From assembly GCF_003573695.1 (NCBI RefSeq), contig NC_039359.1, forward strand, positions 154,806,210 through 154,870,209: DNA of 64,000 nucleotides, given 5' to 3'. The DNA comes from Papaver somniferum. Lineage: Eukaryota > Streptophyta > Magnoliopsida > Ranunculales > Papaveraceae. Shown one piece after another: positions 44,866 through 56,785 of this stretch; the first letter of the stretch is position 1; every line of letters starts with the position of its first letter. The notes beneath the pieces are model-generated. The model ran no database searches. It was given only the letters and a program-made list of their open reading frames with translations, and had not been told where the DNA came from. The position numbers were made by a program, and so were the translations under genes.

Positions 44866-47037
44866 TGAAAAAGCGGGGGTCTAACAACCACACCCAATAT
44901 TTCGATTAGCAATCTGTATGGACTAACTCCAATATACTTTCTATAGAATCAACTAGACATTCAGACTCAATCTAGAGAAAATTATATCGAGGAGTTAATA
45001 TCTCTATCCCTCGATTTGTTCTATAGTCAAGCAAATAGAAATATGTGAGTCTTTATCAAATACAAGAGAGATATAAACTTGGATGGTACCAAAGACCAAT
45101 ATCCAAGGATCAATCAATTTCCAATCAACAACCAAAGGTTGGATTTCACAATTGATCTATACAACGCACAACCTGTGATATTTCAATTATATAACAAAAT
45201 ATAATTCGGAATAGAAATAACACAGACACCAGAAGTTTTGTTAAGGAGGAAACCGCAAATGAAGAAAAACCCCGGGACCTAGTCCAGATTGAACACCACA
45301 CTGTATTAAGCCACTACAGACATTAGCCTACTACAAACTAACTTCGGTATGGACTGTAGTTGAACCCTAATAAATATCACACTGATTCAAGGTACAGTTG
45401 CGCTCCTTACATCTTTGATCCCAGCAGGATACTACGCACTTGATTTTCTTAGCTGATCTCACCCACAACCAAGAGTTGCTACGACCCAAAGTCGAACACT
45501 TTAATAAACAAATTTGTATCACACAGAAAAGTCTACGATATAGATAAACCTACAAGTTTGTTCCGTCTTTTGATAAAAATCAAGGTGAACAGGAACCAAT
45601 TGATAAACCGGACTTATATTCCCGAAGAACAGCCTAGTATTATCAATCACCTCACAATAATCTAAATCGTATGGTAGCGAAACTAGATATTGTGGAATCA
45701 CAAACGATGAGACGAAGTTGTTTGTGATTTCTTTTTATCTTGCCCTATCAGAGATATAATCTCAAGTCAATTATTCAATTGAACTCGTATGATAGAAAAT
45801 GGCAAGATCAGATCGCTCAACTACAAGAGAAGTAGTTTCGTCTGGCTTCGCAATCCTAATGAAGTCTTTAAGTCATTAACCGACAGGGTCTCGAGAATAA
45901 ACCTACGGTTAAAGGATAATCGACTCTAGCAAAACCAACTAGTATCACACAGGAGGTGTGGGGACTAGTTTTTCCAGTTGATAGACGTCTCCCTTATATA
46001 ATTTTCAAATCAGGGTTTCCAATCTTAGTTACCTTGGTAAGAAAGCATTCAATATTCACCGTTAGATGAAAATCTTACTTATCCAAGCTAATATCTTTCA
46101 ACCGTTAGATCGAAACTTAGCTTGTCTCACACACAAATGAAATGTATTCATTTAGGTTTGAGTAATCGTACCTAAACGTGTACATTGGGTTGTTCACAAA
46201 TAGTTAACCAATGGTTAGCCATATGATCACTTTCATATTAACCGTATTCATCTTTCTCATAACTAGTTCAAATGACTCATAAGAACTAGTTCAAGAGTTG
46301 TTCAATTGCTTAGATCTTTATACATAAACACAATCGGTTTGATTCACTTGAATCAATTCATGAACAATATAGCCACGGTTTGCAAAGATTGCATTCCTTA
46401 TTGATTTATTGTTTAAGTTCATGAAACTACCGATTTGAGAAATATAACCAGCTTAGGTACGTGTACGGGTACGTGTACCATAGCTACCGGACTTGAGTTT
46501 GGAAACTCAGCAGAAATTTTCGATTTGAAAACTTCTGTGGGTACGCGTACAGGTATGCATACCTAAGGTGATTGGTTTTCAGTTTGCAAACTTCACAAAC
46601 TAAAGCATAAATTTTCGGTATGAAAACTTCCGCCAGTACGCGTACCTAACCTGTCTCCTTCACCAATACCGCATGCACACATATGCACGCACTTGGTTTC
46701 CGGCACATGGATTTATACACTAATTTTCGAACACACTATATATGCTTATATCCATAGTTGGTTACGTAATCTCAACTCCACATTTCAATCATTGAAACAT
46801 TCTTCTATAATGTTATAATAGTCATTAGACAAAAAGAATCGACTATCGTCATCAAAGTTATTTTAAAGATTGAACCGTCATCATGACTTTCGTCACGGGT
46901 AAAGATGAAAATGGTTAAAGAAAAAGCTTACCAACACATATTCCGAGAAAAAGATAGGCGAGTAAGCTCGGTTTGAAATCGCAAATGTGTATGTATGAAA
47001 ACTATCATACTTATACGACTTTGGTCTTAAGAGTAGG
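44866..47037 (-). repeat. 3' LTR of element E, left segment (minus strand)
   Basis: Plus-strand TGAAAAAGCGGGGGTCTAAC is the complement of the family LTR end. The R-U5 block, TATA box (complement of TATATAAGGG at 45991-46000) and the palindrome array (about 46450-46690) follow in reverse order. It is cut at 47037 by element D. Confidence 0.9.
47033..47037 (+). other. left target-site duplication of element D (GTAGG)
   Basis: GTAGG directly before the D LTR and directly after it at 55027-55031; removing D gives the uninterrupted LTR E. Confidence 0.93.
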
Positions 47038-48491
47038 TGATAGACACATTTTTGTGTCTAATTTGTCTCGATTCTATATATTGATAGTGCTCATTTTTGT
47101 ACTTATTATGGTGTTTTATGTGTGTGTAGGTATTTTTGGCCAATAAACATTTTTGGAAAAATCGGCTCGAAAAGTTGCGCGGGGCACCCCGGAGGACATT
47201 TGCTATTCGGACTCTCAATTTGGATAAAGGGGTAACCTAATTACTAATGGGCATCCCTGCAGGGCATATACATTCGCACCCCCGGAATGGATAGGGGGAG
47301 ACCACTTTCTTCTCAAAAATTCAAAAAAATTGGCGGGAAAAAATTCCAGCGTAGGAACCAGAGTCAGGGTTGGATTTCTAGGGTGTTTTAGGGAGATTCA
47401 ATCGCTGATTTTTACTGGGCTGGACGTGATTCAACTAAACAGGCCTGGTATGGGTGATTTAATCGATCAAATTGGGCTGGATAATCCGGAAGAAGAAAAC
47501 AGAGGTCGACTTGTAAACGGAAACTGTGTGGAATTATTTTAGGAATTTCAGGGAGACTAAAGGCGTGATATTGTTTCCTTAGATGATATTTTATCTAAGG
47601 AAAAGTTTCGGATGATTTGGAAGTCTTAGAAACGCGTAAGGAAGTCGGCAGAGAAGATTATTGCCGTGGCTTGCACGAAAAGAAAAAGAGGAATTTAATC
47701 ACTATTTTTAGGTTTCTGAGGAGTATAAAAGGTGTGTTCGAGTCCCAAGGAAGGTGACGAAGTTATTGGAGCAGTCGCAGAGGAGTTTGTAGCACTACAG
47801 AGCTGAATTGATCAAGTTGCAGGAAAACCCGTGTTTCTGCTGCTGCTGAAGAACAAACGTTACAAATAAGAACAACGTCTCAAACTTGTAACCCCGCTAC
47901 AGTAACTTCTTTGTAACAGTCAGTCCTTTGTTTTGTAACGCCATTACACCGTTGCAAACAATCAGTTTTATAGTTTTTCATTCTTTTAATCAAATTTTGG
48001 GCTAAGAACAAATATTTTGAGCAAGTGATTAATATGAGGAGCTAAACCCCATTGCTGAGGCGACGGAGGAAGCCATTTTTCCAAATATTATGTGGTAAAT
48101 TCTATTTAATTTAATTTTTGTAATTCTTTTATGATTATTTGCACTGAACTGAAGTTGAATTTATGATTCTGATTAAGTGGTTGTGTTCTCAATTGATGGG
48201 TCATGCTTAGGTTAAGTCTTTTGATGGTCCATGCTTTCGATTTACAGCTATTGTTTTGAGAATCTACTTGTCTAGGCGAATATTAGAATCACTTCAAACG
48301 TAAAGAGTTGCATAATTATTGACTAGATTAAATCACATAAAAATTGGAGATTGGTGGAATCCTGAGTCTCAGTGCTTTTTATAATCTTGATAACAATTTA
48401 TTTTTAAGTTTTCTATTTTAATTTGAGTCTAAAATCGAGTCCAGACAATCCGAGTTGAACGAACTTTACTACCACTTTCAAAATTACATCA
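47038..48491 (+). repeat. 5' LTR of element D
   Basis: TGATAGACACATTTTTGTGT at the start and ACTTTCAAAATTACATCA at the end. Near the start GACACAAAAATGTGTC-like bases form a small palindrome. A candidate promoter GAGTATAAAAGG lies near 47720, in the expected U3-R region. Confidence 0.93.
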
Positions 48492-48496
48492 ATTTT

Positions 48497-48513
48497 TGGC
48501 GCCGCCGACGCGG
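48497..48513 (+). other. primer-binding site of element D
   Basis: TGGCGCCGCCGACGCGG, five bases after the LTR; a Gypsy-type site that starts TGGCGCCG like many plant Gypsy elements. Confidence 0.8.
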
Positions 48514-49563
48514 ATTTGTATTAGGTTTTAGGTTTTAGATTTATTTTATTTCTTTAGAATTTTTGTTCTCTTTTACGCGTTTTGGTATTTTTCGATTCTT
48601 TTCAGATTTGGAGCGAAGATACAAGGGAAGAAAAAGTGTTATAAAAGGAAAGGATCTCCAAAGAAGGAAAGCAAAGAGGAATCCAAAAGGAGTGAAGAAG
48701 AAGATTTTGTATATAGTTATTTTGTTTTATTTTTAGAAACTGTAAATAAGGTTTTATTTTTTGTAATTTTTCTTTTTATTTTTGGACAGTTTTTGGACTA
48801 GGACATTATTATTTTTAAACCCTACAGAAGGGTTGGTTTAAATAAAAACTGTGTGCAGAGAAGGACGGTGGTTACGATATCGCCTCGGCCCCTCGGGTTC
48901 GTACATGACATAGGAGTCGTGGCACGAGTCGACTTCAGCGGTTCTTCGCCTGTCTGGTACGGGAAGTAACATTTTCGAAACACCCGCGAATCCCCTGTCA
49001 GCGGGTTTACTGTATTCCTTCGTTTGCATATATGCTGAGGACTTGAAAACGGATGCTTTAATTTCCTAGTAAAGGGCTAGGACTGGCCATACAAGATAAG
49101 AGTTCGGATTTCATCACCGTTCTCTTCTTGCCCGCCTTAGGAAAACAAAACCAAACGCGAACCTAAGCCTAAAATTTTGACTAGAACGAGACCTACAGGG
49201 TAACGAGCTTAATAGGAAAGGCGTTCGAAAAATATTGGTTACGCTTTTGAGCATACTTCAAAGTTCATGATGGTTTCTGTGAGTTGAATGCGTGACTACG
49301 CCGCCTTGTAACTGGTGAGGCCTTGGGTATCAAAGCTCCACTGAGCTTCCCTCTCCTCGATTCAACTTAGTTTGACTCGGATTGATTCAGAGGGGTTTGC
49401 TCATATTGTAACGAGTTCCTTTTCGAAAGAATAGAAGCTGGTCTAGAAACAATCTAAGTGGAACCATCATTCTTTTTGTTTGCTAGAAAATTAGGTTTGA
49501 TTTGGTTGAGTCATCCTTGTTTTGTGATTGCATAGAATCCCAAATATTCCGATAGTGCCAGCA
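48514..49563 (+). mobile_element. 5' untranslated leader of element D
   Basis: About 1 kb without a supported gene between PBS and the gag ATG. It contains GAAAACAAAACCAAACGCGA-type leader sequence; short frames (such as 48838-49029 minus) have no motifs. Confidence 0.6.
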
Positions 49564-50760
49564 ATGGAAACTTTGAAAGCTTTGTTGAACCCAACTAGGA
49601 CTACTCGTCCTTCTTGTATCAGGTTAGCCGAAACTGAAGCAAATTATGAACTTAGTCCTGGGACTCTACAGATGCTCCCAATCTTTTTAGGGAAAGAAAA
49701 TGAAAACCCATACTTCCATGTTAGGGATTTTGAGGAAATTTGTAGTACCCTAAAGATTCGAGACCTTGATGATGATGCTTTGAAACTTAGGTTATTTCCT
49801 TTTTCCCTGAAAGATAAAGCCAAATCATGGCTATATAGTTTGGCTTCCGGTTCAATAGAAACATATGAACAACTTACATCTGCCTTTTTAAACAAGTTTT
49901 TCCCTAGGCACAAAACATCGTCTATTAGGACGCAAATCTGCACATTTTTTCAACAGGAGGGAGAATCGTTATATAGGTATTTGCAAAGGTTTAATGACTT
50001 ATTAGCCCAATGTCCTCATCATGGTTTAGAAAAGGTTAGGCTAGTTCAAATCCTTTATGAGGGTTTAGATTATTCGACAACAACCATGGTTGAGTCTCTA
50101 TGCACTGGTGGTTTTGAAAACCAAACTGTTGATGCGGCGATGGAATTTTTGAATGAAATCGCCGAAAAGACCCAGCAATGGGAATATTGTAGGGAACCCA
50201 AGAGAACAATTCTTCTAGGTAGAGGAAACGTTAATAGGGTAGAAGGAGGCTATGAATCAGATGCCAAAATTGCTGCTATAGCAAAAAGGTTAGAAGCTTT
50301 AGAATTGGGTCACACTAGTGGTAGAGTAGAGCCTTTTTGGGAATGCCAGAATAATAAGAGCAAGCCAATGCTCTTATAATAACACTAGGTTTGATAACCG
50401 TCAAAGTTTGACCCATATTCAGAAACCTATAATCCTGGTTGGAGAAACCATCCGAACCTTTCATGGTCTAAGGACCAAGGTCAGTTTAGTAATTCTAATG
50501 TTCCCCCAGGTTTTGGCTATACTAAGAATACTTCAGGATCAACTCAGTTTCAGAATCAGTCTGATAAGAAAATCTTAAGTCTAGAGGAAACTCTCACCTC
50601 GTTTATTCAAAATACTGAAAATATGCGTCAATTGCTTTCACAAAGCATAGAAGCTAGTAATAGGATAGGACAAGAACATAGTCAGGCCATTTCTGAATTG
50701 AAAGACCAGGTTAGTCTGATCAATGAGAAAAAGGTAAGTTCCCTAGTCAACCGATACCCA
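49564..50760 (+). pseudogene. gag of element D, frameshifted
   Basis: The open frame begins upstream, but the first Met is at 49564 (ATGGAAACTTTG). It holds the Ty3-type gag domain: NPYFHVRDFEEICSTLKIRD, LFPFSLKDKAKSWLYSLASG, FLNKFFPRHKTSSIR, QQEGESLYRYLQRFNDLLAQ and CPHHGLEKVRLVQILYEGLD, the pattern of Athila-type gag. The frame ends at 50379; the next C-terminal part (SETYNPGWRNHPNLSWSKD, about 50415-50470, then a helical segment to about 50760) continues in another frame, so one or two frameshifts separate the pieces. No zinc knuckle was seen. Role: capsid assembly of the element's particles. Confidence 0.85.
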
Positions 50761-50789
50761 ACCTAGAGGAGATAAAACCATTTAATCAA

Positions 50790-52331
50790 GTGAATTCTGT
50801 CACAACCCTTAGGAGTGGTAAAACGGTAGACAATAAGGTAGCCATGCCTAATAGTGGACATACTGTAGATCCACCTTCTAGTTCCCAAGATGAGCCCCAG
50901 AAGGAGCCACTAACTGAAGAAACCGATAAAATTTCTAGTGATGCCAATGTGGTTCCCGACAGGTCTCATTTTGTACCCAAAGCCCCATATCCACAGTTGT
51001 TAGCTCCAACAAAGAGAGAGTCGACTTTCAACGAAATACTAGAGATATTTAAGCAGGTAAACATTAACATCCCTTTATTAGAAGCAATTAGGCAAATGCC
51101 TGCTTATGCCAAGTTCCTTAAGGACCTTTGTACACGAAAGCGTAAGCTTAATGTCCATAAGAAAGCCTTTTTAGCTGGTCAGGTAAGTTCAATCCTTCTG
51201 AACCAAACAACCCCTAAGTATAAAGACCCTGGATGCCCCACCATATCTTGTGTGATCGGTAATTATTCAGTAGATAAGGCATTGCTTGACTTAGGAGCTA
51301 GTGTGAACTTACTCCCTTATCATGTATACAACCAGCTAGGTCTTGGTAAGTTGAAACCGACTAAAATGACATTGCAATTAGCTGATAGGTCTGTCAAAAT
51401 ACCTCGTGGTGTCATAGAGGATGTTCTGATTGAGGTTGATAAATTTATTTATCCAGTGGATTTCGTTGTTCTAGATACTCAGCCTGTTCAGGATCCTAGT
51501 GCTCAAATACCGGTGATTTTAGGTCGCCCATTTTTAGCCACAGCTAACGCTGTCATCAACTGTAGGACCGGACTTATGAACATATCCTTTGGTAATATGA
51601 CCACTGAACTAAATGTCTTTAATGTTAATAGACAACCTTCCGATGATTTAGAAGAAGTGAATATGATTAGCACTTTAGTTCAGGATCTAACTCAGGATAA
51701 TTGGGACGACACTTTATTTGGTGATTCCTTAGATGAACTTGATGAGGAAATTCTCTTAAGTCAGTTAGGTGACCAAACTTTTGAACTAGAAGAAGCTCTT
51801 GAGTACTTTAAAGACTCTACGGACCCTGAGATTCAAGCCATAGTGCTAGGCCTTACGGAGAGTAGTGTTGACCCTAAGTTTGGGGGTAATGAACTAGAAG
51901 AAGCTCTTGAGTATTTTAAAGACTCTGAGGATCCAGAAATTCAAGCAATAGTTAGAGGTTTGTCCGAGAATACTGACTACCCTAAGTTTGGGGGTAGTAA
52001 TGGTCAATTATCTCCATTAGAAGTCCCTAACTTGGGATTCGAGCCTAGTGTACCTGAGGTATTACTTGAGTCACTTCCGACTCCGCAACCGGATCCTCCT
52101 GATATTGTCCAGGAGGAAATTCTAAAGACTTGTTGTTCGAATGAGTCAATTTGTCAAGACACTCATATGAAGCCCAAATGGGCACAACAGAAAAACCCAG
52201 TTGTCTTGCAGGAAACCTTGGATGAGGATGTGCTATGTCTGTTCATTTTTCTGATTTGGTGCAGTTGTCTGATAATTGTGGCAATTTTATTTGCTTTTGT
52301 TGACCCAGTTGTTTCGACTATTGATATATGA
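50790..52331 (+). CDS. gag C-terminus and aspartic protease protein of element D
   Basis: A 513-codon open frame. Residues 60-130 contain NINIPLLEAIRQMPAYAKFL and KDLCTRKRKL, the conserved block before protease in Athila-type polyproteins. The protease follows with DLGAS (Asp at residue 167, codon 51288) and VILGRPFLATANAVI. Residues 332-403 are a tandem duplication of a 36-residue acidic unit (ELEEALEYFKDS...PKFGG; DNA period 108 bases, starts 51783 and 51891). The last 30 residues are strongly hydrophobic (LFIFLIWCSCLIIVAILFAF), a possible membrane segment. RT is absent; the frame stops at 52331. The start codon is uncertain because the protein probably continues from gag. Confidence 0.85.
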   Translation: MNSVTTLRSGKTVDNKVAMPNSGHTVDPPSSSQDEPQKEPLTEETDKISSDANVVPDRSHFVPKAPYPQLLAPTKRESTFNEILEIFKQVNINIPLLEAIRQMPAYAKFLKDLCTRKRKLNVHKKAFLAGQVSSILLNQTTPKYKDPGCPTISCVIGNYSVDKALLDLGASVNLLPYHVYNQLGLGKLKPTKMTLQLADRSVKIPRGVIEDVLIEVDKFIYPVDFVVLDTQPVQDPSAQIPVILGRPFLATANAVINCRTGLMNISFGNMTTELNVFNVNRQPSDDLEEVNMISTLVQDLTQDNWDDTLFGDSLDELDEEILLSQLGDQTFELEEALEYFKDSTDPEIQAIVLGLTESSVDPKFGGNELEEALEYFKDSEDPEIQAIVRGLSENTDYPKFGGSNGQLSPLEVPNLGFEPSVPEVLLESLPTPQPDPPDIVQEEILKTCCSNESICQDTHMKPKWAQQKNPVVLQETLDEDVLCLFIFLIWCSCLIIVAILFAFVDPVVSTIDI

Positions 52332-53574
52332 TTTGAAAGGTAATTAGCCATTTTGTGGTATTTGACGTCTGGCTGAAGACTTTAAATTTAGCACTTTTTG
52401 GGAGGTAACCCAATCTCATGCAACATGGTAATATCTTTCCTTATCTCTTTTGCTTCAAATGGTAACAGTTTCTCCTTGTTCATGCTTTTAATTTTATCTT
52501 TAGAACATTGAGGACAATGTTAGATTTAAGTTTGGGGGTATGGGAGAAACTTTTTAGTTGCAGTATGAATAAATAAACTCCAGAGCCTAGAAATTTATGC
52601 CTATTAAGGATTGCACTAACCAATCTAAGTGGATGGAAGCATTTTGATTGTAGGAGTTGAGGAACCAATCTGATTAGATGGAAACATCTAAAGAGTCTAT
52701 TCATAAAAGCACAGAGCTCAGTTGTTAGGAATAACATGATAGTTTCACCATATCTCGTTGAGTCCTTTTCACTTCTATTTCTATTTTATTTTGTTTTTAA
52801 ACTATGTTTCTCTAAGTGATAGGTGGGGCTCACGATTCAAGTTGTTACCAATGTTAGGGTGAATTAGAGTGATTGAGTTACAAAAAAAAAAAAAAGTTGA
52901 AAAAAAGAAAAAAAAGAGAAAAAAGAAAGTGAATAAAGTCGATCACTGGTACCCTTGTATATGCCAGTTTTGTTGAACTAGAATTAGGATTATCGATCAC
53001 TGGTTCCCTTGTATATGCCAGTTGTGTTGATATTAGTCAGACTAGTATCTCAATCCATTAGAATAGGTTCATTTTGGCGGAGGCCTTCAGACAGATATGG
53101 GAAACGTCGTTCACTTAGTAAACATCAAAACCATCTATGTTTTTCTATATCCATCTTCTTGATCTATCCATGTGATTAGTTTTGACTCCGGATATTGATG
53201 TCCATAGTGCCACTATCTGAGTAGAGCTCTGTCACTTTATATGAATTTTAGTATGCTTGGGTGCAAACTCGTGTACAACAATTGGAATTTCGCATCAGGG
53301 TACTTCCTCCTGTAGTCAATAAGTATGCCAACCAAGGAGATTCTTTAGTGCCTTCCAAGGTTCTGTGTAGATAGCTAAGGTCTAGAGTAAAGGTTTTGTG
53401 GGTATACCTCTTGTAAGCCCTCCGGAGACAACACTCCGCCACTAGGGACACTTAGGGGTTTAAAGGCTTATTGCATACGCTAAATGCAATCGACGATGCT
53501 TGCGTCAGTGAGTTAGGATTTTATTTTATTTTATTTTTGCTCGAGGACTAGCAAATAATAGGTTTGGGGGTATT
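52332..53574 (+). mobile_element. 3' non-coding part of element D
   Basis: No gene. It holds the motif GACAATGTTAGATTTAAGTTT followed by GGGGGTATGGG (52510-52545), common downstream of gag-only plant elements; a purine tract (52883-52930); and a 36-base unit starting GATCACTGGTACCCTTGTAT repeated at 52941 and 52995. Confidence 0.75.
53558..53574 (+). other. polypurine tract of element D
   Basis: AATAGGTTTGGGGGTATT stands directly before the 3' LTR start TGATAGACAC. Confidence 0.75.
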
Positions 53575-55026
53575 TGATAGACACATTTTTGTGTCTAATT
53601 TGTCTCGATTCTATATATTGATAGTGCTCATTTTTGTACTTATTATGGTGTTTTATGTGTGTAGGTATTTTTGGCCAATAAACATTTTTGGAAAAATCGG
53701 CTCGAAAAGTTGCACGGGGCACCCCCGGAGGACATTTGCTATTCGGACTCTCAATTTGGATAAGGGGTAACCTAATTACTAAGGGGAATCCATGCAGGGC
53801 ATCTACTATTCGCACCCCCGGAATGGATAGGGGGAGACCACTTTCTTCTCAAAAATTCAAAAAAATTGGCGGGAAAAATTCCAGCGTAGGAACCAGAGTT
53901 AGGGTTGGATTTCTAGGGTGTTTTAAGGAGATTCAATCGCTTATTTTTACTGGGCTGGACGTGATTCAACTAAAGAGGCCTGGTATGGGTGATTTAATCG
54001 ATCAAATTGGGCTGGATAATCCGGAAGAAGAAAACATAGGTCGACTTGTAAACGGAAACTGTGTGGAATTATTTTAGGAATTTCAGGGAGACTAAAGGCG
54101 TGATATTGTTTCCTAAGATGATATTCTATCTAAGGAAGAGTTTCGGATGATTTGGAAGTCTTAGAAACTCGTAAGGAAGTCGGCAGAGAAGATTATTGTC
54201 GTGGCTTGCACGAAAAGAAAAAGAGGAATTTAATCGCTATTTTTAGGTTTCTGAGGAGTATAAAAGGTGTTTTCGAGTCCCAGGGAAGGTGAAGAAGTTA
54301 TTGGAGCAGTCGCAGAGGAGTTTGTAGCACTACAGATCTGAATTGATCAAGTTGCAGGAAAACCCGTGTTTCTGCTGCTGCTGAAGAACAAACGTTGCAA
54401 ATCAGAACAACGTCTCAAATTTGTAACGCTGCTACAGTAACTTCTTTGTAACAGTCAGTCCTTTGTTTTGCAACGCCATTACACCGTTGCAAACAATCAG
54501 TTTTATAGTTTTTCATTCTTTTAATCAAATTTTTGGCTAAGAACAAATATTTTGAGCAAGTGATTAATATGAGGAGCTAAACCCCATTGCTGAGGCGACG
54601 GAGGAAGCCATTTTTCCAAATATTATGTGGTAAATTCTATTTAATTTAATTTTTGTAATTATTTTATGATTATTTTCACTGAACTGAAATTGAATTTATG
54701 ATTCTGATTAAGTGGTTGTGTTCTCAATTGATGGGTCATGCTTAGGTTAAGTCTTTTGATGGTCCATGCTTTCGATTTACAACTATTGTTTTGAGAATCT
54801 ACTTGTCTAGGCGAATATTAGAATCACTTCAAATGTAAAGAGTTGCATAATTATTGACTAGATTAAATCACATAAAAATTGGAGATTGGTGGAATCCTGA
54901 GTCTTAGTGCTTTTGATAATCTTGATAACAATTTATTTTTAAGTTTTCTATTTTAATTTGAGTCTAAAATCGAGTCCACACAATCCGAGTTGAACGAACT
55001 TTACTACCACTTTCAAAACTACATCA
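53575..55026 (+). repeat. 3' LTR of element D
   Basis: 1452 bases, matching 47038-48491 with scattered substitutions and small indels; TSD GTAGG follows. Confidence 0.93.
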
Positions 55027-55031
55027 GTAGG

Positions 55032-55300
55032 AGATAGAGTAGATAGACTTTTAAGTGACAAATGAGTTCAAGTCTCCACATATCTTTTAGTCGGATGAAG
55101 TTCCACTGGTTACTTGAGTAGGTCTTCGTCTTAGTAAGATAATCGCCATGGAGTCTGGAGCTCAACTATACCTAACTATCCTAGACCGAGACTTAATCAT
55201 AAGTAAACTAGAAATCAAGACATATGGTTTTGATCACTAACATTGACAAACATGCTTGAGATAGCAACGCATGAGAGTTCGACCTAGCAATGCTCTAACA
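55032..55300 (-). repeat. 3' LTR of element E, right segment (minus strand)
   Basis: The E LTR resumes and finishes with GACCTAGCAATGCTCTAACA, the complement of the family LTR start. The two segments sum to about 2441 bases. Confidence 0.9.
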
Positions 55301-55946
55301 ATCTCCCCCTTTGTCAATTTTAGTGACAAAACTATCAATACATATGGATTACAAAATAGATAAAACTTTGTAGCTTCTCGTCCACATGCTTGATCTCCTT
55401 GGTGCTTCAACATTACTCGAAAACTTCTTATTTTCCAAGTACTCCCATGATTCCATAGATGTTCAATTCAACATCATAGTTGTTGAAGTTCCGTAGCCAT
55501 AACAATGAGAAAACAAAAGCTTTTTCGATCATTGTTATACAGTGACATAGTATTATTACACAAAATCAAAGTTCTTATATCACAACTTTGACAACAATAC
55601 TATGGTGATATGTATCACTCCCCTTAGTCAATACTTTCGTCTCAACATGAAAACCACTTCCCCTTACATAATGACCCGTAAAACACGTAAATCATATGTA
55701 TTTGTACTGTGAACTACATATTAATTCTCCCCATTTTTGTCAATAAAATTGGCAAAGGTACGAAAACGGGATCCTAATAAATTTCCACGAAGACGCTTCA
55801 AGACCAAAGAAAAGTACATATCAACTTATTTAGATGCAATCATAAAGCCGAAGCTAAATGCGTTCATCAAGGAGTTTATAAATATACAAGATAACCCCTG
55901 AATAATTCCACAGACGCACTCCCCACAAAGATATGGAAATTAAGCG
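55301..55946 (-). mobile_element. 3' interior of element E with polypurine tract (minus strand)
   Basis: ATCTCCCCCTTT at 55301-55312 is the complement of the polypurine tract. The rest is the complement of the shared A/F/C 3' interior (for example 55560-55640 with 3640-3720). No gene. Interrupted at 55951 by G and resumed at 63907. Confidence 0.88.
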
Positions 55947-55951
55947 CAAGT
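55947..55951 (+). other. left target-site duplication of element G (GCAAG)
   Basis: GCAAG precedes the G LTR and recurs at 63902-63906; removal restores the family interior AAGCGCAAGTTCAA. Confidence 0.93.
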
Positions 55952-56420
55952 GTAGTTGCAGGAAATCCTACACTACACCCCTCACAAGATTTCATTAACA
56001 TTCAACTCATTTTAGATTAACAATCTTAATTTTATTGATGAATCTTTGAAAAATCTTATAAGAAAAGATAAAGGAGTTAAGAATAACCACTGCTCTAGAT
56101 TTTCTCTCTCCTATTTACTTGCTTCTCACTCATAAAAGATCTCCCCCTTTTCCTTTACACCTGAACGGCTATTTATAGGGAATTACATAGTGGATGACAG
56201 CTAATCTGTCCTTTATTTTCGGATATGGCTTGCGACATTTACGCAACCTTACAAATGTTAATCTCGCAAACTCCTTAATTTTCGCAGGACCATCACATTT
56301 TTTTCATGATTTAGCTGACGTCGTTTATTATTTCGTTTCTGAAGTTGTTCTGCGACACTGCTGTGTTGTGTTGTTAATAATTTTGCTGAGGCATTATTGC
56401 TGCGATATTCTGATCCTACA
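55952..56420 (-). repeat. 3' LTR of element G (left end)
   Basis: 469 bases from TGTAGTTGCAGG to CTGATCCTACA, clearly the same family as the B LTRs but diverged from them throughout. Confidence 0.93.
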
Positions 56421-56785
56421 TCTTGCCTCTTCTCATATCTTCTCTGTGAAGTAGAGAACGATGTGACAAATGCCGCAGTTGTCCATCTCTTCATATTCTG
56501 CATTTAACACACGTATCCTTTCTTCCATCTATTTCTTGACACGTCTTCTGTAACCGCTGCTTTTCAATCACTCACGTCTTTTCGCATTAATGGTGTTTAT
56601 TTCTTCGAGTAAAAAAAATCTTCTTTACATTTGTTCTTACTCTTCTTTCCATTTTTTTTTACTTTCTCTTCTCTTTTACTCTCTCATATCTGCAACTCTA
56701 TTGTTCTTCCGTAAGTTCTGCTACTGTAATTCTTCCCTCTTCAATCTTCTTACTTTTCATCCATTCCCATACTCTATATTCAGAT
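56421..56785 (+). promoter_or_regulatory. leader and presumed promoter region of the antisense gene of G
   Basis: About 365 bases between LTR and ATG, the complement of which includes the polypurine tract (56421-56449). The region is pyrimidine-rich on the plus strand with TTC/TCT tracts. The TATA box present in B is not found; GTAAAAAAAATC stands in its place. Confidence 0.4.

Larger units (their letters stand above)
47038..55026 (+). mobile_element. non-autonomous Gypsy element D with gag and protease only
   Basis: A 7989-base element with LTRs of 1454 and 1452 bases, a Gypsy-type PBS, polypurine tract and TSD GTAGG. Gag and protease resemble the Athila-type Gypsy proteins; RT, RNase H and integrase are absent. 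This layout corresponds to what has been described in plants as terminal-repeat elements with a GAG domain (TR-GAG). The two LTRs differ at a few dozen places, so the insertion is not brand new. Confidence 0.92.

Noticed and set aside
48838..49029. Small minus-strand frame in the D leader
   Set aside because: Lies in the untranslated leader between PBS and gag; no motif and no start context.
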